From: Hymenobacter terrestris
GTDB taxonomy: Bacteria > Bacteroidota > Bacteroidia > Cytophagales > Hymenobacteraceae
Length of the DNA: 64,000 bases
Direction: 5' to 3'
NCBI RefSeq assembly: GCF_013377905.1
Contig: NZ_JABKAV010000001.1
Coordinates: forward strand, 124,001 to 188,000
The translations under genes and the position numbers were made by a program. This document shows positions 35,427-44,628 of this stretch, piece by piece (the first letter of the stretch is position 1; each line of letters opens with the position of its first letter). The notes under the pieces are model-generated. The model was given only the letters and a program-made list of their open reading frames with translations. It was not told the DNA's origin and did not search any database.

Positions 35427-38054
35427 ATGCCAGATGAGATGCGGCCGACCCTACCGGCTGATGCTCCGGCTCCCGATGAGCTATTAAATACCCTGCTGGA
35501 AGTATCGCAGACGGGCGTGATGCTGATGCGCCCCATTTCCGAAGCGGAAGGCAGCATCGTCGATTTTGACCTGGAATACCTTAACCCGGCTGCTCAGCGC
35601 CTGCTCGGGCAGCCGGAGCGCCCGCCCCAGACCCTCCTCGAAATTTTTCCGCACGCGGGCTTTGCTACGGGAATATTTGCTTTCTACCGCGACACGTTCG
35701 AGTCGGGTATCAGCCGGCAGGAGCACTTCAACTACCAGTACGACGGCATCGACGGCTACTTTCGGGTAGTGGCCCGGGCCCAGGGCCCGCTGCTGGTCGT
35801 GAGCATCGCCGACGACAACGACACCCCGCGTACGGCCATGCAGGAAGCGCTGCGCCAGAGCCAGCAGGCCGAGCAGCAGGCCCGGGCCGCCGCCGAAACC
35901 GAGCGCAACCTGCTGCAGGCCATTATCACGCAGGCTACTGTAGCTATTGGCCTGTTTCAGGGTGATGATTGTACGGTAACTGCTGCCAACGACCTGATCT
36001 GCGCTATCTGGAGCTACTCCAAGGAGCAGGTGCTGGGGCGGCCCCTTTTAGAGGCCGTGCCCGAGCTGGTGGGCCAGGGCTTCGATGACCTGGTGCGGGA
36101 AGTAGCCCGCACCCGCCAGCCATACATAGGGCAGGAAGTACCGGCCCAACTACGCCAGCCCAGTGGGCAAATAGAAACGCGCTACTTCAACTTCGTCTTC
36201 CAGCCGCTCTACGGCCCGGCGCAAGAAGTGCTGGGCGTGGTAGATATTGCCGTGGAAGTAACCGAGCAGGTGCTAGCCCGCCGGCAGGTACAGGACCTCA
36301 ACCAGGAGCTGGCCGCCATCAACGAGGAGCTGCACGCCGCCAACGAGGAGTATCAGTCTGCCAACCTGTGCCTGCTCGATGCCCAGCAGCAGTTGCAACA
36401 GCTCAATACCGAGCTGGAGGAACGGGTGCAGCGACGCACCGCCCAGGTGCAGCAGGCGCTGGAGGAGGCCGAGCACCAACGTGGGCAGGCCCGGCTACGG
36501 CAGGAATTGCTGGGCCAGATTCTGGGCCAGGTACCGGCCATCATCGTCACGTTCAGCGGCCCCGACCACCGCTTCACCTTCTTCAACGAGCACTACCAGC
36601 TTCTGGCAGGTGGGCGGGCAGTGCTGGACCGCCCCTGGGTCGAATGCATTCCCGAAGCCGTAACGCAGGGACTGGCAGCTATGGCAGACGGAGTGTATAA
36701 CACCGGCCGGCCGCTTGTAACCCGCGAAACGCCCGCCGAGCTGGCCCACGAACCCGGCCAGAACCGCTACTTCGACATTACGGCCCAGCCCCTGCTCGAT
36801 GCGCAGCAGCACGTGCGGGGCGTGCAGGTGTTTGCCATGGATGTAACCGAGCGGGTGCTGGCACGGTCGGAACGCGAAACCCGCCAGCGCGAGCTGCAGA
36901 CCATTTTCGAGCAGGTACCGGTGCCCATTACCATTATGCGGGGCCCCGAGCTGGTAGTAGAGCTGGCCAACCAAGCCATTTGCGAGCTGTGGGGCCGCAG
37001 CCCGGAGCAGGTAATGGGCCAGCCTTACTTCGAGGCCGTACCTGCCACTGCCGGCCAGGGGTTCGAAGAGATTCTGGCGGGGGTAATGCAAACCGGCGAA
37101 ACATTTTTCATCAATGAGCAGCCCGTCCAGCTCGACCGTTCCCACACCGGCCGGCCACCGCTGGGCTACTTCAACTTTGCTTTTCAGGCCCTGCGCGACG
37201 AAACCGGTACCATCAGCGGCTTGGTGGCCATCGGTACCGAGGTAACTGAGCAGGTGCTGGCCCGCCAGCAGGTGCAGGAGCTTAATGAGCAACTGGCCGC
37301 CATCAACGAGGAAATGCAGGCCACCAACCAGCAGATGGCCGACACCAACCACCGCCTCAGCCGTACCAATGCCGACCTCGATACGTTCGTGTACTCTGCC
37401 TCACACGACCTCAAATCGCCTATTACCAACGTAGAGGGGCTGCTGCTGGCCCTGCGCGAGCACCTGCCGACGCAGGCTTACGAGCATGAGCACGTGCCGC
37501 AGCTGCTGGCCATGATGGAGGACGCCGTCGCCCGCTTCCAGCAGACGCTGGTCCACCTCACCGACGTGTCGCGGATTCAGCAAAGCGCCAGCGACCAGCT
37601 GCCCGAGGCCGTAGACTTACCCTCGCTGGTAGAAGCCGTATGCCTCGATATGGGCCCCGAGCTGGCCGCCGCCGCCGCCACGCTGGAAACCGAGCTCGAC
37701 GGCTGCCCTACCGTACAGTTCTCGGCCAAAAACCTGCGCTCGGTGGTCTACAACCTGCTCAGCAACGCCATTAAGTACCGCATGCCCCACCGCCCACCGC
37801 ATGTGCGGCTGCACTGCCGCCATGTGGGCCGACAGGTAGTGCTGGAAGTACACGACAACGGCCTGGGCCTAAGCGAAATGCAGCGCCAGGAGCTGTTTAA
37901 GCTGTTCCGGCGGCTGCACAACCACGTGCCGGGTTCGGGCGTAGGCCTGTACATGGTAAAAAAGATAGTGGAGAATGCCGGTGGCAACATTGAGGTGCGC
38001 AGCGAGCCAGGCGTGGGCACCACCTTTACCGTATTTTTACCTGCCACCGAGTAG
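35427..38054 (+). CDS. Soluble sensor histidine kinase with four PAS domains
   Basis: An 875-residue cytoplasmic kinase with no membrane segment. Four PAS-type domains are visible at about 20-130, 165-285, 350-480 and 490-610, joined by coiled coils such as LNQELAAINEELHAANEE and, after the fourth, LNEQLAAINEEMQATNQQ. The phospho-acceptor is His660 in SASHDLKSPITN. The ATPase domain has NLLSNAIKY, DNGLGL and GSGVGLYMVKKIVENAGG. The multiple PAS modules suggest an oxygen, redox or small-molecule sensor. A single-domain regulator follows after 89 bp and is the likely partner. ATG at 35427 preferred over a TTG eight codons upstream. Confidence 0.9.
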   Translation: MPDEMRPTLPADAPAPDELLNTLLEVSQTGVMLMRPISEAEGSIVDFDLEYLNPAAQRLLGQPERPPQTLLEIFPHAGFATGIFAFYRDTFESGISRQEHFNYQYDGIDGYFRVVARAQGPLLVVSIADDNDTPRTAMQEALRQSQQAEQQARAAAETERNLLQAIITQATVAIGLFQGDDCTVTAANDLICAIWSYSKEQVLGRPLLEAVPELVGQGFDDLVREVARTRQPYIGQEVPAQLRQPSGQIETRYFNFVFQPLYGPAQEVLGVVDIAVEVTEQVLARRQVQDLNQELAAINEELHAANEEYQSANLCLLDAQQQLQQLNTELEERVQRRTAQVQQALEEAEHQRGQARLRQELLGQILGQVPAIIVTFSGPDHRFTFFNEHYQLLAGGRAVLDRPWVECIPEAVTQGLAAMADGVYNTGRPLVTRETPAELAHEPGQNRYFDITAQPLLDAQQHVRGVQVFAMDVTERVLARSERETRQRELQTIFEQVPVPITIMRGPELVVELANQAICELWGRSPEQVMGQPYFEAVPATAGQGFEEILAGVMQTGETFFINEQPVQLDRSHTGRPPLGYFNFAFQALRDETGTISGLVAIGTEVTEQVLARQQVQELNEQLAAINEEMQATNQQMADTNHRLSRTNADLDTFVYSASHDLKSPITNVEGLLLALREHLPTQAYEHEHVPQLLAMMEDAVARFQQTLVHLTDVSRIQQSASDQLPEAVDLPSLVEAVCLDMGPELAAAAATLETELDGCPTVQFSAKNLRSVVYNLLSNAIKYRMPHRPPHVRLHCRHVGRQVVLEVHDNGLGLSEMQRQELFKLFRRLHNHVPGSGVGLYMVKKIVENAGGNIEVRSEPGVGTTFTVFLPATE

Positions 38055-38143
38055 CTTCGTTGCCCGTTGGGCTACGCCGCCCGTTAAGCAACTACCCGCA
38101 ATAATTCGCCCTTAACCAGCAGCGCGAAACTTACCATACCTGT

Positions 38144-38551
38144 ATGCAAAAACTACCGAGTGTTCTGCTGATTGACGATGACCAGACCAACAATTTCCTC
38201 AACGAGCTGCTGATTAAGAAGCTGGACGTAACCGAGCGCGTGCTAGTGGCCGAAAGCGGCACCGACGCGCTGATCCTGCTGGCCCAGAACGCCCCCGATG
38301 CGCCCGACCTCATTCTGCTTGATGTGAACATGCCCGGCATGAGCGGCATTCAGTTTCTGGAGGCTTACCAGCAGCTGCCCGCCGAGCAACGGGGCGCCAC
38401 GGTAATCGTGATGCTCACTACCACCATGGATGCCCGCGACCTGGGCCGCCTCGACGAGCTCTCCATTGCCGGCCTGGTCAGCAAACCCCTCACCAAAGAA
38501 AAGATGGACCACTTGCTGCAACTGCATTTCCAGCGCCAGCTGGGCAGTTAG
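38144..38551 (+). CDS. CheY-like single-domain response regulator
   Basis: A 135-residue receiver domain without an output domain. The acidic pair is in LLIDDDQT, the phospho-acceptor is Asp60 in LILLDVNMPG, the conserved Thr/Ser is in VIVMLTTTMD and the Lys in LVSKPLTKEK. It probably receives phosphate from the four-PAS kinase upstream and acts by protein contact. Confidence 0.92.
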   Translation: MQKLPSVLLIDDDQTNNFLNELLIKKLDVTERVLVAESGTDALILLAQNAPDAPDLILLDVNMPGMSGIQFLEAYQQLPAEQRGATVIVMLTTTMDARDLGRLDELSIAGLVSKPLTKEKMDHLLQLHFQRQLGS

Positions 38552-38565
38552 TCAGCGCGTTGCCG

Positions 38566-38642
38566 TCCTGAAGAGGAAAAGGACCTGGGAAGTAGCTAAT
38601 CGATGGATATAGCTACTTCCCAGGTCCTTTTCCTCTTCAGGA
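38566..38642. repeat. 33-bp perfect inverted repeat, family D (TCCTGA...AGGACCT type)
   Basis: Arms at 38566-38598 and 38610-38642 are exactly complementary with an 11-nt loop. They contain AAAAGGACCTGGGAAGTAGC. It sits between two convergent genes (response regulator and MutS-like) and could terminate both. It shares TCCTGA and AGGACCT with 63788-63873. Confidence 0.9.
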
Positions 38643-38666
38643 TGCACGCATCATTTCAGCTTCCTA

Positions 38667-40553
38667 TCAATCTTCTCCCACCTCAATGCCCATCAGCCGC
38701 ATGAGTTGGCTGGCGTTGAAGGAGCAGCACATGCCGGGCGTAAGGTGGTAGTCGAAGCGCAGGGTCCCGTCGGGGTTGAGGTAGGAGTTGAAGCTGACAT
38801 TGCGCACTTGGGCGGGCAGGTCGGTTTCGAGGGCAGCCAGTTCCAGGTCGTGGGTGCTGATGAGGCCGCTGGCAGCCCGCTCCCGCAGCTGGAACACCAG
38901 TGCCCGCGCCCCGCGGTGCCGGTCGGCCGAGTTGGTCCCCTTTAGAATCTCATCGAGCAGGTAGAACACCGGGATAGGACTTAGTGCTTCGTTTTTAGTG
39001 CTTAGGCTGTTGCCTGGATTACCTTCAACTTTTACCTGATTATCCGTCATGTCCAGCAGCAGGCGCAGGCGCTTGAGCTCGGCGTAGAACGAGGAGGTGC
39101 TTTCGGCCAGGTTGTCGTGGCTGCGCATGGCGGTAAACACCTGCGCGGGGCCGCACCGGAACGAGCCGGCTGCCACCACCGCGCCGGCCTGGGCCAGCAC
39201 CAGATTCAGGCCCACGGTGCGCAGAAACGTGCTTTTGCCCGCCATATTCGAGCCCGTTACAATCACTGTCTGCCCGGTACCGGTGGTGCTGAAGTCGTTG
39301 CGCACGCCTTCGCCGCCGAACAGCAGTGGGTGGCCCAACGCGGTGGCCTCCACCGTCAGGGCCGCCGCCATCAGGTCGGGAGTGGCAAAAGTGGGGTTGG
39401 CGGCCCGGAAAGCGGCCAGGCTTACCAGCGCGTCCAGCTCGGCCGCGGCTTCGAGCAGCGGCTCCAGGCCCCCACTAATCCGCCGTTTCCAGCTTTCCAG
39501 CTGCCAGATACCCCACAAATCCCAGAGCAGCAGCGTATTCAGCCCGCCCGCCACGGCCGGGTTCTGGCGGGCCGAAAACCAGCCGGCAATGTTGCTCAGA
39601 CGCTTCAGCAGCCGGGCGGCCGCCGTGTTGCCGGTATCGTGCAGGGTGCGGTGTAGCCGCTGCAGCGCCGGGCTCTGCCAGGTGCCGGCCTCGAAGTGCT
39701 CCAGCTGGTCGTGGGCGGCCCGCAACGCGTCGCGCATGGTGGTAGCGTGCTCGTAGTAGCGGGCTCGCACCTGCCCGAAAGCGCCATTGAGCACCACGGC
39801 CGGCAACAACAGCAGCAGCCACTGCATGCCGTAGCCGCCGAGCATCAGCCCTACGCCCGCCAGACTAAGCAGCGGCACCAGCCCCAGCAGCGGCAATATC
39901 CAGCCACGGCCCACGAAGAAATCAGGCTCGCGCAGCCAGCCGGCAAACTGGCGCGGGTCGGTTTCCTGGCGTGGGTAGTGGCGGGCGCGGGCCTGCCACT
40001 CCTGCTGCCAGCCGACTTCGGGGGCCAGCTCGGCGGCGGCCTGTTGGCGCTCCAGCACGGTTTCGGGCGCGGCCGGAGTCAGCAGCCAGCCCGCCAGCCA
40101 GTCTTGGCCCAGCCGCGAGGTGCTGCGGTTGAGGAGCTGAAACAGCGAGTGGTCGCCGAACACGTCGAGGTCAGCGGCATAGGGGTGCTGGGCGTCGAGG
40201 TAGCGGCGGCCGGGGTCGAAACCGGCCAGCTCGCCGGCCAGCCGGGCCAGCTCGTCGCGGTTGAGCTGGGCCAGCAGCCGATGATGCTCGCGGCGGTAGC
40301 CCACGGCATCGTGCCAGCGCACCAGCCCGATAAACACCAGGTAAGCGCCCACGCCCAGACCCAGCGCGGCAGCCGTCTGGCCCGCGCTCAGCAACAGCCA
40401 GACGCCCGCGCCGGCAGCCACAAATACGGCCAGTCGCACCAGCGCTACTGCCCGGTGCCGTCCGGCAAAGTGCGCCTCCTGCGCCCTATGCCGGGTTAGA
40501 TTTTCCTGAAAGAGGTCGGCGGGGTTGACAGTGAGCGGGCGGTAATCGGACAC
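38667..40553 (-). CDS. MutS-like ATPase with membrane segments
   Basis: A 628-residue protein with the MutS domain V ATPase at its C-terminus (Walker A GSNMAGKS at 434-441, Walker B VFYLLDEILKGTNSADR, and LISTHDLELA) but no mismatch-recognition domain. Four hydrophobic segments are seen, about 36-56, 60-78, 218-238 and 243-258. It belongs to the MutS-related membrane proteins of Bacteroidota, whose role is not established; true mismatch repair is unlikely. A perfect -7 box lies 36 bp upstream of its start. Confidence 0.85.
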   Translation of the reverse strand: MSDYRPLTVNPADLFQENLTRHRAQEAHFAGRHRAVALVRLAVFVAAGAGVWLLLSAGQTAAALGLGVGAYLVFIGLVRWHDAVGYRREHHRLLAQLNRDELARLAGELAGFDPGRRYLDAQHPYAADLDVFGDHSLFQLLNRSTSRLGQDWLAGWLLTPAAPETVLERQQAAAELAPEVGWQQEWQARARHYPRQETDPRQFAGWLREPDFFVGRGWILPLLGLVPLLSLAGVGLMLGGYGMQWLLLLLPAVVLNGAFGQVRARYYEHATTMRDALRAAHDQLEHFEAGTWQSPALQRLHRTLHDTGNTAAARLLKRLSNIAGWFSARQNPAVAGGLNTLLLWDLWGIWQLESWKRRISGGLEPLLEAAAELDALVSLAAFRAANPTFATPDLMAAALTVEATALGHPLLFGGEGVRNDFSTTGTGQTVIVTGSNMAGKSTFLRTVGLNLVLAQAGAVVAAGSFRCGPAQVFTAMRSHDNLAESTSSFYAELKRLRLLLDMTDNQVKVEGNPGNSLSTKNEALSPIPVFYLLDEILKGTNSADRHRGARALVFQLRERAASGLISTHDLELAALETDLPAQVRNVSFNSYLNPDGTLRFDYHLTPGMCCSFNASQLMRLMGIEVGED

Positions 40554-40588
40554 GTTGGCGTGGTGCTTGAAAGGTTGGGGTGCTGGGA

Positions 40589-40596
40589 CAAAGATA
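40589..40596 (-). promoter_or_regulatory. -7 box TATCTTTG of the MutS-like gene
   Basis: A perfect TAnnTTTG match on the minus strand, 36 bp before the start at 40553. The matching -33 element is weak. Confidence 0.5.
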
Positions 40597-40762
40597 CTCT
40601 CATCCCGAAAGGTGCGAAGGCGGCCATATTTCCCCGCAGTTCATCCCGCTTCACCGGCTCGTCTCTCCGTCCAAAGCTCGTTCTCGTCTAAATTCCGAAC
40701 TTGAAGGGCCCCGGGTACGGTTGTTGTATCGGGCCGGCCGCATCTCGCCCCACTCTACTTCT

Positions 40763-41554
40763 ATGAAACACGCTTTTCAATACGTTTGCCTGACCGCGCT
40801 GCTGAGCGCCGCTGCCCTTGCCCCCGCTTTCGCTCAGCAGAAACTCAAGTACCCCAAAGCGCCGCCCGCCAATGCCGTTTACGAGGCCGTAGAGCAGCCG
40901 GCCCTACCCGCCGGCGGCCTGGAAGCCTTCGCTAAATACCTGGCCGACAACCAGCAATACCCTACTGCCGCGCTGCAGGCCGGCGCGCAGGGCACGGTAA
41001 CGGTGAATTTTGTGGTGGAGAAAACCGGCTCGCTCTCGGGCGTGGCCGTTGCCCAGCCTGGCAACGCCCTGCTCGATGCCGAAGCCGTGCGCCTGATTAA
41101 AGCTGCCCCCCGCTGGACACCCGCCCGGCACCGCGGTGGCATCGTGCGCCAAAGCCAGACCGTACCCGTCACGTTCCAGATTCCGGGCGAAGCAGGCGCG
41201 GCGGCCACAACCCCGGCTCCGGCCAGTGCAGCCGACGGCGGTACCCAGGTGGTAACGGCCGACCGGCCGGCGCGGCCCGTGGGCGGCACCGAGGCGTTTT
41301 TCGAGTGGATTCAAACCAACCAGAAATACCCCGCCCTGGCGCTGCAGCGCAAAATTGATGGCAAGGTGATGATGGAGTTCATCATAGAAAAGGACGGCTC
41401 ACTCACCGATATCAAGCCGATAAAGCGCTTGGGCTCGGGGCTCGATGAGGAGGCCATCCGGCTACTGAAGGCGGCCCCTAAGTGGGAGCCAGCCCTGTAT
41501 AAAGGCCAGCCGATAAAGCAAAAGATGGTGCTGCCGGTTGTATTCTCTTTATAA
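40763..41554 (+). CDS. Exported protein with two TonB C-terminal domains
   Basis: A 263-residue protein with a cleavable signal peptide (QYVCLTALLSAAALAPAFAQ) and two TonB_C-type domains at about 45-145 and 175-262. Each has the pattern GGLEAFAKYL..NQQYPTAAL or GGTEAFFEWIQTNQKYPALA, then VNFVVEKTG and KAAPRWTPA. Without a membrane anchor or proline-rich arm it is not a classical energy transducer; it may be a soluble envelope relative. The start at 40763 follows a long non-coding-looking extension. Confidence 0.85.
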   Translation: MKHAFQYVCLTALLSAAALAPAFAQQKLKYPKAPPANAVYEAVEQPALPAGGLEAFAKYLADNQQYPTAALQAGAQGTVTVNFVVEKTGSLSGVAVAQPGNALLDAEAVRLIKAAPRWTPARHRGGIVRQSQTVPVTFQIPGEAGAAATTPAPASAADGGTQVVTADRPARPVGGTEAFFEWIQTNQKYPALALQRKIDGKVMMEFIIEKDGSLTDIKPIKRLGSGLDEEAIRLLKAAPKWEPALYKGQPIKQKMVLPVVFSL

Positions 41555-41639
41555 GCCCGACCGTTAGCAGGTAGTTGCCCGCCCTCGACGAGCAACCAAC
41601 CGTCACTCGCGCACCCAATCCTGCCTCCGTCCTTCCGTT

Positions 41640-43214
41640 ATGCTGTCTCCGCTGCCGCTGCTTTCTGCCCCGCCCGTTGCCTTCGGCACGCCCCTGCCGC
41701 TGCCCACCAACCACCCCATCTGGCCCTATCAGGCGCGGTTCCGGCAGGCGGCCCAAACGGTAGCCAACGGCCTGTTCGACGCCCTCGACGAAGACCTCGA
41801 CCCGTACGTGTACCTGCTGGCACTGCCCCTAACGGCCGCCGGGCGCATCCATAACGACCTGTACGCGGCGGCCGAATTCGAGCCCGCCGACTCGGCCGTG
41901 TCCGCTCACCATTTCGCGCGGGTACTCGAGCGGGGCAAGGCCCTGCAGCTGGCGCACAACTGGGAACTCACCACCGACCCCGACGTGGAAAGTGAGGATA
42001 TGCAGCGCCGCAAGCAGTTTGGCCGGGGTGTGCGCCTGGCCGTGCAGGAAGTGCTCGACGAGCTGGATGCTGCCGACAAGCGGCTGTCGTTTGCCGGCTG
42101 GCCGGCCCAGATTGGCCAATTCGCAGTAATGCCCGTGCTCCGGCTCAACCGCAAGGTGTACAACAGCTACCCCTCGCTGCAGCCCAACCGTTTTTATACC
42201 GATGGCCGCCAGCTGCCCCATTCGCTTATTCAGGCGGCTATTCTGCGCTTCAACGAAGACTGCATCAAGTCGCTGACCGAGCCGGAGCCGGGGTCAGGCC
42301 TGCTCATTCGACCTCGAGACGCCGACGAAATTATCCGCTCGGCGGGTAAGCTGTTTATGGATACGCCGGCCCAGGATATGGGCATGAACCCGGCCGCCAC
42401 CAAGCTGTTCGCCACCTGCAACACCATTTCGTCGTTGCGCTACGAAGGGGCCGAAGGCGTGGGTAAGCTGCTGCTGGCCCGCCGCGGCCACCCCAACTTA
42501 GCAGAGGTATTCGCCCTCACCTGCCCCACCCCGCTCACCGATTACCGAGCCGTGCGCAAGCTGCTCGAAATGACGACCTCCGATGTGAGCCTGCTGGCCG
42601 ACGGCGAGAACGTGTACGCATTGGGCCGGCAAATCGGCCAGTACGATGCCGCCCGGGAGGATTTGTTCGTCATCAGCTTTATCACCCACTATGCCTGGGA
42701 GTTTCAGCACGGCGGGCAGGTACTCATGCGCGCCCACTACGGCCACCCCAGCCTGCCCCGCGCCCGCCTCAACCGCACTAAGTTCCGCCGCGACCTGCGC
42801 CGCACGTTTGAGCTCACCGATTCGGCTAAAGTGGAAAAGCTCTGGGACGTGGTACTCGAAGCCAGCCGCCAAAAGCACGGCACGCTGCTCGTTATCACCA
42901 CCGAGGCGCTGGCTGAAGCTGACCGCCTCAAGCTGCAGTGTACCCTCATCGAGCCCGTGCCGCTCACCCCGCTCATCACCCGCCTTGTCACGGCCATCGA
43001 CGGGGCTGTGCTCCTCGACCCGGACGCGTTCTGCTACTCCATCGGCGTGATTCTGGACGGCAAGGCTACCGGCCGCGGCACCAGCACCCGCGGGGCCCGT
43101 TACAACTCGGCCATCCGCTACGTCGAAAGCAGCCCCTATCCCTGCCTGGCCATTGTAGTAAGCGAAGACGGCCTGATGGACGTGATTACGAAGGACAGTA
43201 TGCTCGAGGAGTAG
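41640..43214 (+). CDS. DisA-like nucleotide-binding (DACNV-type) protein
   Basis: A 524-residue soluble protein. The last ~130 residues resemble the DisA_N/diadenylate cyclase fold: HGTLLVITTEALAEADRL, then AIDGAVLLDPD with the Asp-Gly-Ala motif at Asp454, GVILDG, and AIVVSEDGLM. The RHR loop of true cyclases is replaced by RGARYN (Arg487-Tyr488-Asn489), so catalysis of c-di-AMP synthesis is doubtful. The large N-terminal region (1-390) is unlike known domains and looks like a sensor or scaffold. Divergent DisA-type domains of this kind have been named DACNV in nucleotide-immunity studies; this match is from memory. Confidence 0.6.
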   Translation: MLSPLPLLSAPPVAFGTPLPLPTNHPIWPYQARFRQAAQTVANGLFDALDEDLDPYVYLLALPLTAAGRIHNDLYAAAEFEPADSAVSAHHFARVLERGKALQLAHNWELTTDPDVESEDMQRRKQFGRGVRLAVQEVLDELDAADKRLSFAGWPAQIGQFAVMPVLRLNRKVYNSYPSLQPNRFYTDGRQLPHSLIQAAILRFNEDCIKSLTEPEPGSGLLIRPRDADEIIRSAGKLFMDTPAQDMGMNPAATKLFATCNTISSLRYEGAEGVGKLLLARRGHPNLAEVFALTCPTPLTDYRAVRKLLEMTTSDVSLLADGENVYALGRQIGQYDAAREDLFVISFITHYAWEFQHGGQVLMRAHYGHPSLPRARLNRTKFRRDLRRTFELTDSAKVEKLWDVVLEASRQKHGTLLVITTEALAEADRLKLQCTLIEPVPLTPLITRLVTAIDGAVLLDPDAFCYSIGVILDGKATGRGTSTRGARYNSAIRYVESSPYPCLAIVVSEDGLMDVITKDSMLEE

Positions 43215-43229
43215 GTTTTAGGGGAGAAC

Positions 43230-43323
43230 GTCATTCAGAGCGAAGCGAAGAATCTCGCGTGAATTGTTGAACAACAACTGTTGTAAAGGTTCACGCGAGA
43301 TTCTTCGCTCCGCTCTGAATGAC
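43230..43323. repeat. Palindromic element, family A variant (GTCATTCAGAGCG type)
   Basis: 34-bp arms (43230-43263 and 43290-43323) with one mismatch. The outer GTCATTC.GAGCG and inner CGAAGAATCTC match the element at 15543. It separates the DisA-like gene from the convergent DUF4442 gene. Confidence 0.9.
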
Positions 43324-43345
43324 ATTCTTTTTTAAGCCAAAAAAA

Positions 43346-43861
43346 TCACCGCTTGCCCCGGAACGACCACGTAACCCGAAATACGGCCACTGTGTCGCCG
43401 GCTTCGTCGGTGCCGGTGCTAGTGGCCAGCACGGTGCGGCCCTCGCCGGTGGCGCGGCTTTCGGCAATGGCTTGGCCGATGGCTGCCCCATCGGGACAGG
43501 TAAAGCGGATAAGGCCCACGGCTTTCTTGGTGAAATCGGCTTCCAGGCCTACTACGAGCATGGAAACCGGCCCGCCGCTCTGCACGTGCATCATGGCCAG
43601 CAGGCCGCTGGCCATTTCGGCCGCCATGCTCAGGCAGGCGAAATAGATACTCCGAAACGGATTCTGAGTAAGGTACTTATAGGGCACCGTAACGACGCAA
43701 CGCTCCGGCTGTACCTCGGCCAGGCGCAGGCCGGCCAGGTAGGCCATGGGCAGCTTGCGCAGCATAAATAACTTCAGCTTCAACGGGTTGCTGATGTCGC
43801 GGCGAAACTTCTCCAGGCGGGCGGTATCGGGGGCAGCAACGGAAGCGGGTTGGTTGGACAT
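43346..43861 (-). CDS. DUF4442 hotdog-fold protein
   Basis: A 171-residue protein of the DUF4442 family, a hotdog-fold relative of acyl-CoA thioesterases. The segment NPFRSIYFACLSMAAEMASG and the later CPDGAAIGQAIAES are typical. The ATG at 43861 is used instead of a GTG six codons upstream. Substrate unknown. It is a single gene convergent with the DisA-like gene. Confidence 0.82.
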   Translation of the reverse strand: MSNQPASVAAPDTARLEKFRRDISNPLKLKLFMLRKLPMAYLAGLRLAEVQPERCVVTVPYKYLTQNPFRSIYFACLSMAAEMASGLLAMMHVQSGGPVSMLVVGLEADFTKKAVGLIRFTCPDGAAIGQAIAESRATGEGRTVLATSTGTDEAGDTVAVFRVTWSFRGKR

Positions 43862-43989
43862 GGCGGGCGGGTTTTCCACAAGAAACGAAAATTGCTCGTC
43901 ATGCCGAGTAAATCTCCCTTTGGCTCCTGCCTGGGCAGCAGCAGCCCCTCCCCTTTTCGAGTAGCAGCGGCTTTTGGCAGCCGGAAACG

Positions 43990-44547
43990 CTAATTTCGGT
44001 GTTTTTTAGCTGGGGCTGGTTGCTGTCCGGGCGCCTCGGCCGGAGCCGCCGCGGCGGGCCGCACCACCAGTTCCTGATAGCCAAAAGTGGGGTCGGTTTC
44101 ACGCCGGAAATCCAGGGCCGGCAACTCGCCGATAACCAACTCGGCGGTGGTATAAATGATGTTGCCGTCGAGCAGGTGGCCGCCCAGCGTGCGGCCCGTC
44201 GAGTCGGCCACCGAGAGGTGCAGGTGGCTGCCATTGACTGAGAGCGTACCAACCAGCGACACGATTTCGAAATGGCCCTGGTATACCGTGGGCCCCTCCT
44301 GGTTGGCCAGCCGAAGCGTGGTCGTCGTCAGGCTACCCACGCCGGTGAGGATGCAGGCCGCCCGCAGGTTATGGGCCTGCGCGAAGGCCAGCAGCTCGCG
44401 CCGTAAGTCCTGCCCCGGCTTCAGCCGCAGGGCATACGTGCGCAAAGGCGAGGCAACGGCGGCATCGGTAGCGGGCATAGCAGGAACAGTTTGGGCAGCG
44501 GCCGGGGCAGTTATAAGCAGTAGCGCCGCGAGCAACAGACGAGGCAT
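43990..44547 (-). CDS. Secreted PPC-domain (DUF296) protein
   Basis: A 185-residue protein with an N-terminal signal peptide (RLLLAALLLITAPAAAQT) and one PPC/DUF296 domain at about 38-165. Diagnostic segments are YALRLKPGQDLRRELLAFAQ, ILTGVGSLTTTTLRLAN and the metal-site-like GSHLHLSVADSTGRTLGGHL. Family members are usually cytoplasmic and sometimes fused to AT-hooks; an exported form implies a different role, possibly metal or ligand binding. The C-terminal tail is alanine/proline-rich. Confidence 0.85.
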   Translation of the reverse strand: MPRLLLAALLLITAPAAAQTVPAMPATDAAVASPLRTYALRLKPGQDLRRELLAFAQAHNLRAACILTGVGSLTTTTLRLANQEGPTVYQGHFEIVSLVGTLSVNGSHLHLSVADSTGRTLGGHLLDGNIIYTTAELVIGELPALDFRRETDPTFGYQELVVRPAAAAPAEAPGQQPAPAKKHRN

Positions 44548-44628
44548 GGGCAGTTGAATAGTCAGAGTTGAAAGGTAGCTACTCAGCTTTGTTTGCTGCG
44601 CGCTTCGCGCACATCGTTGACCGATTAT

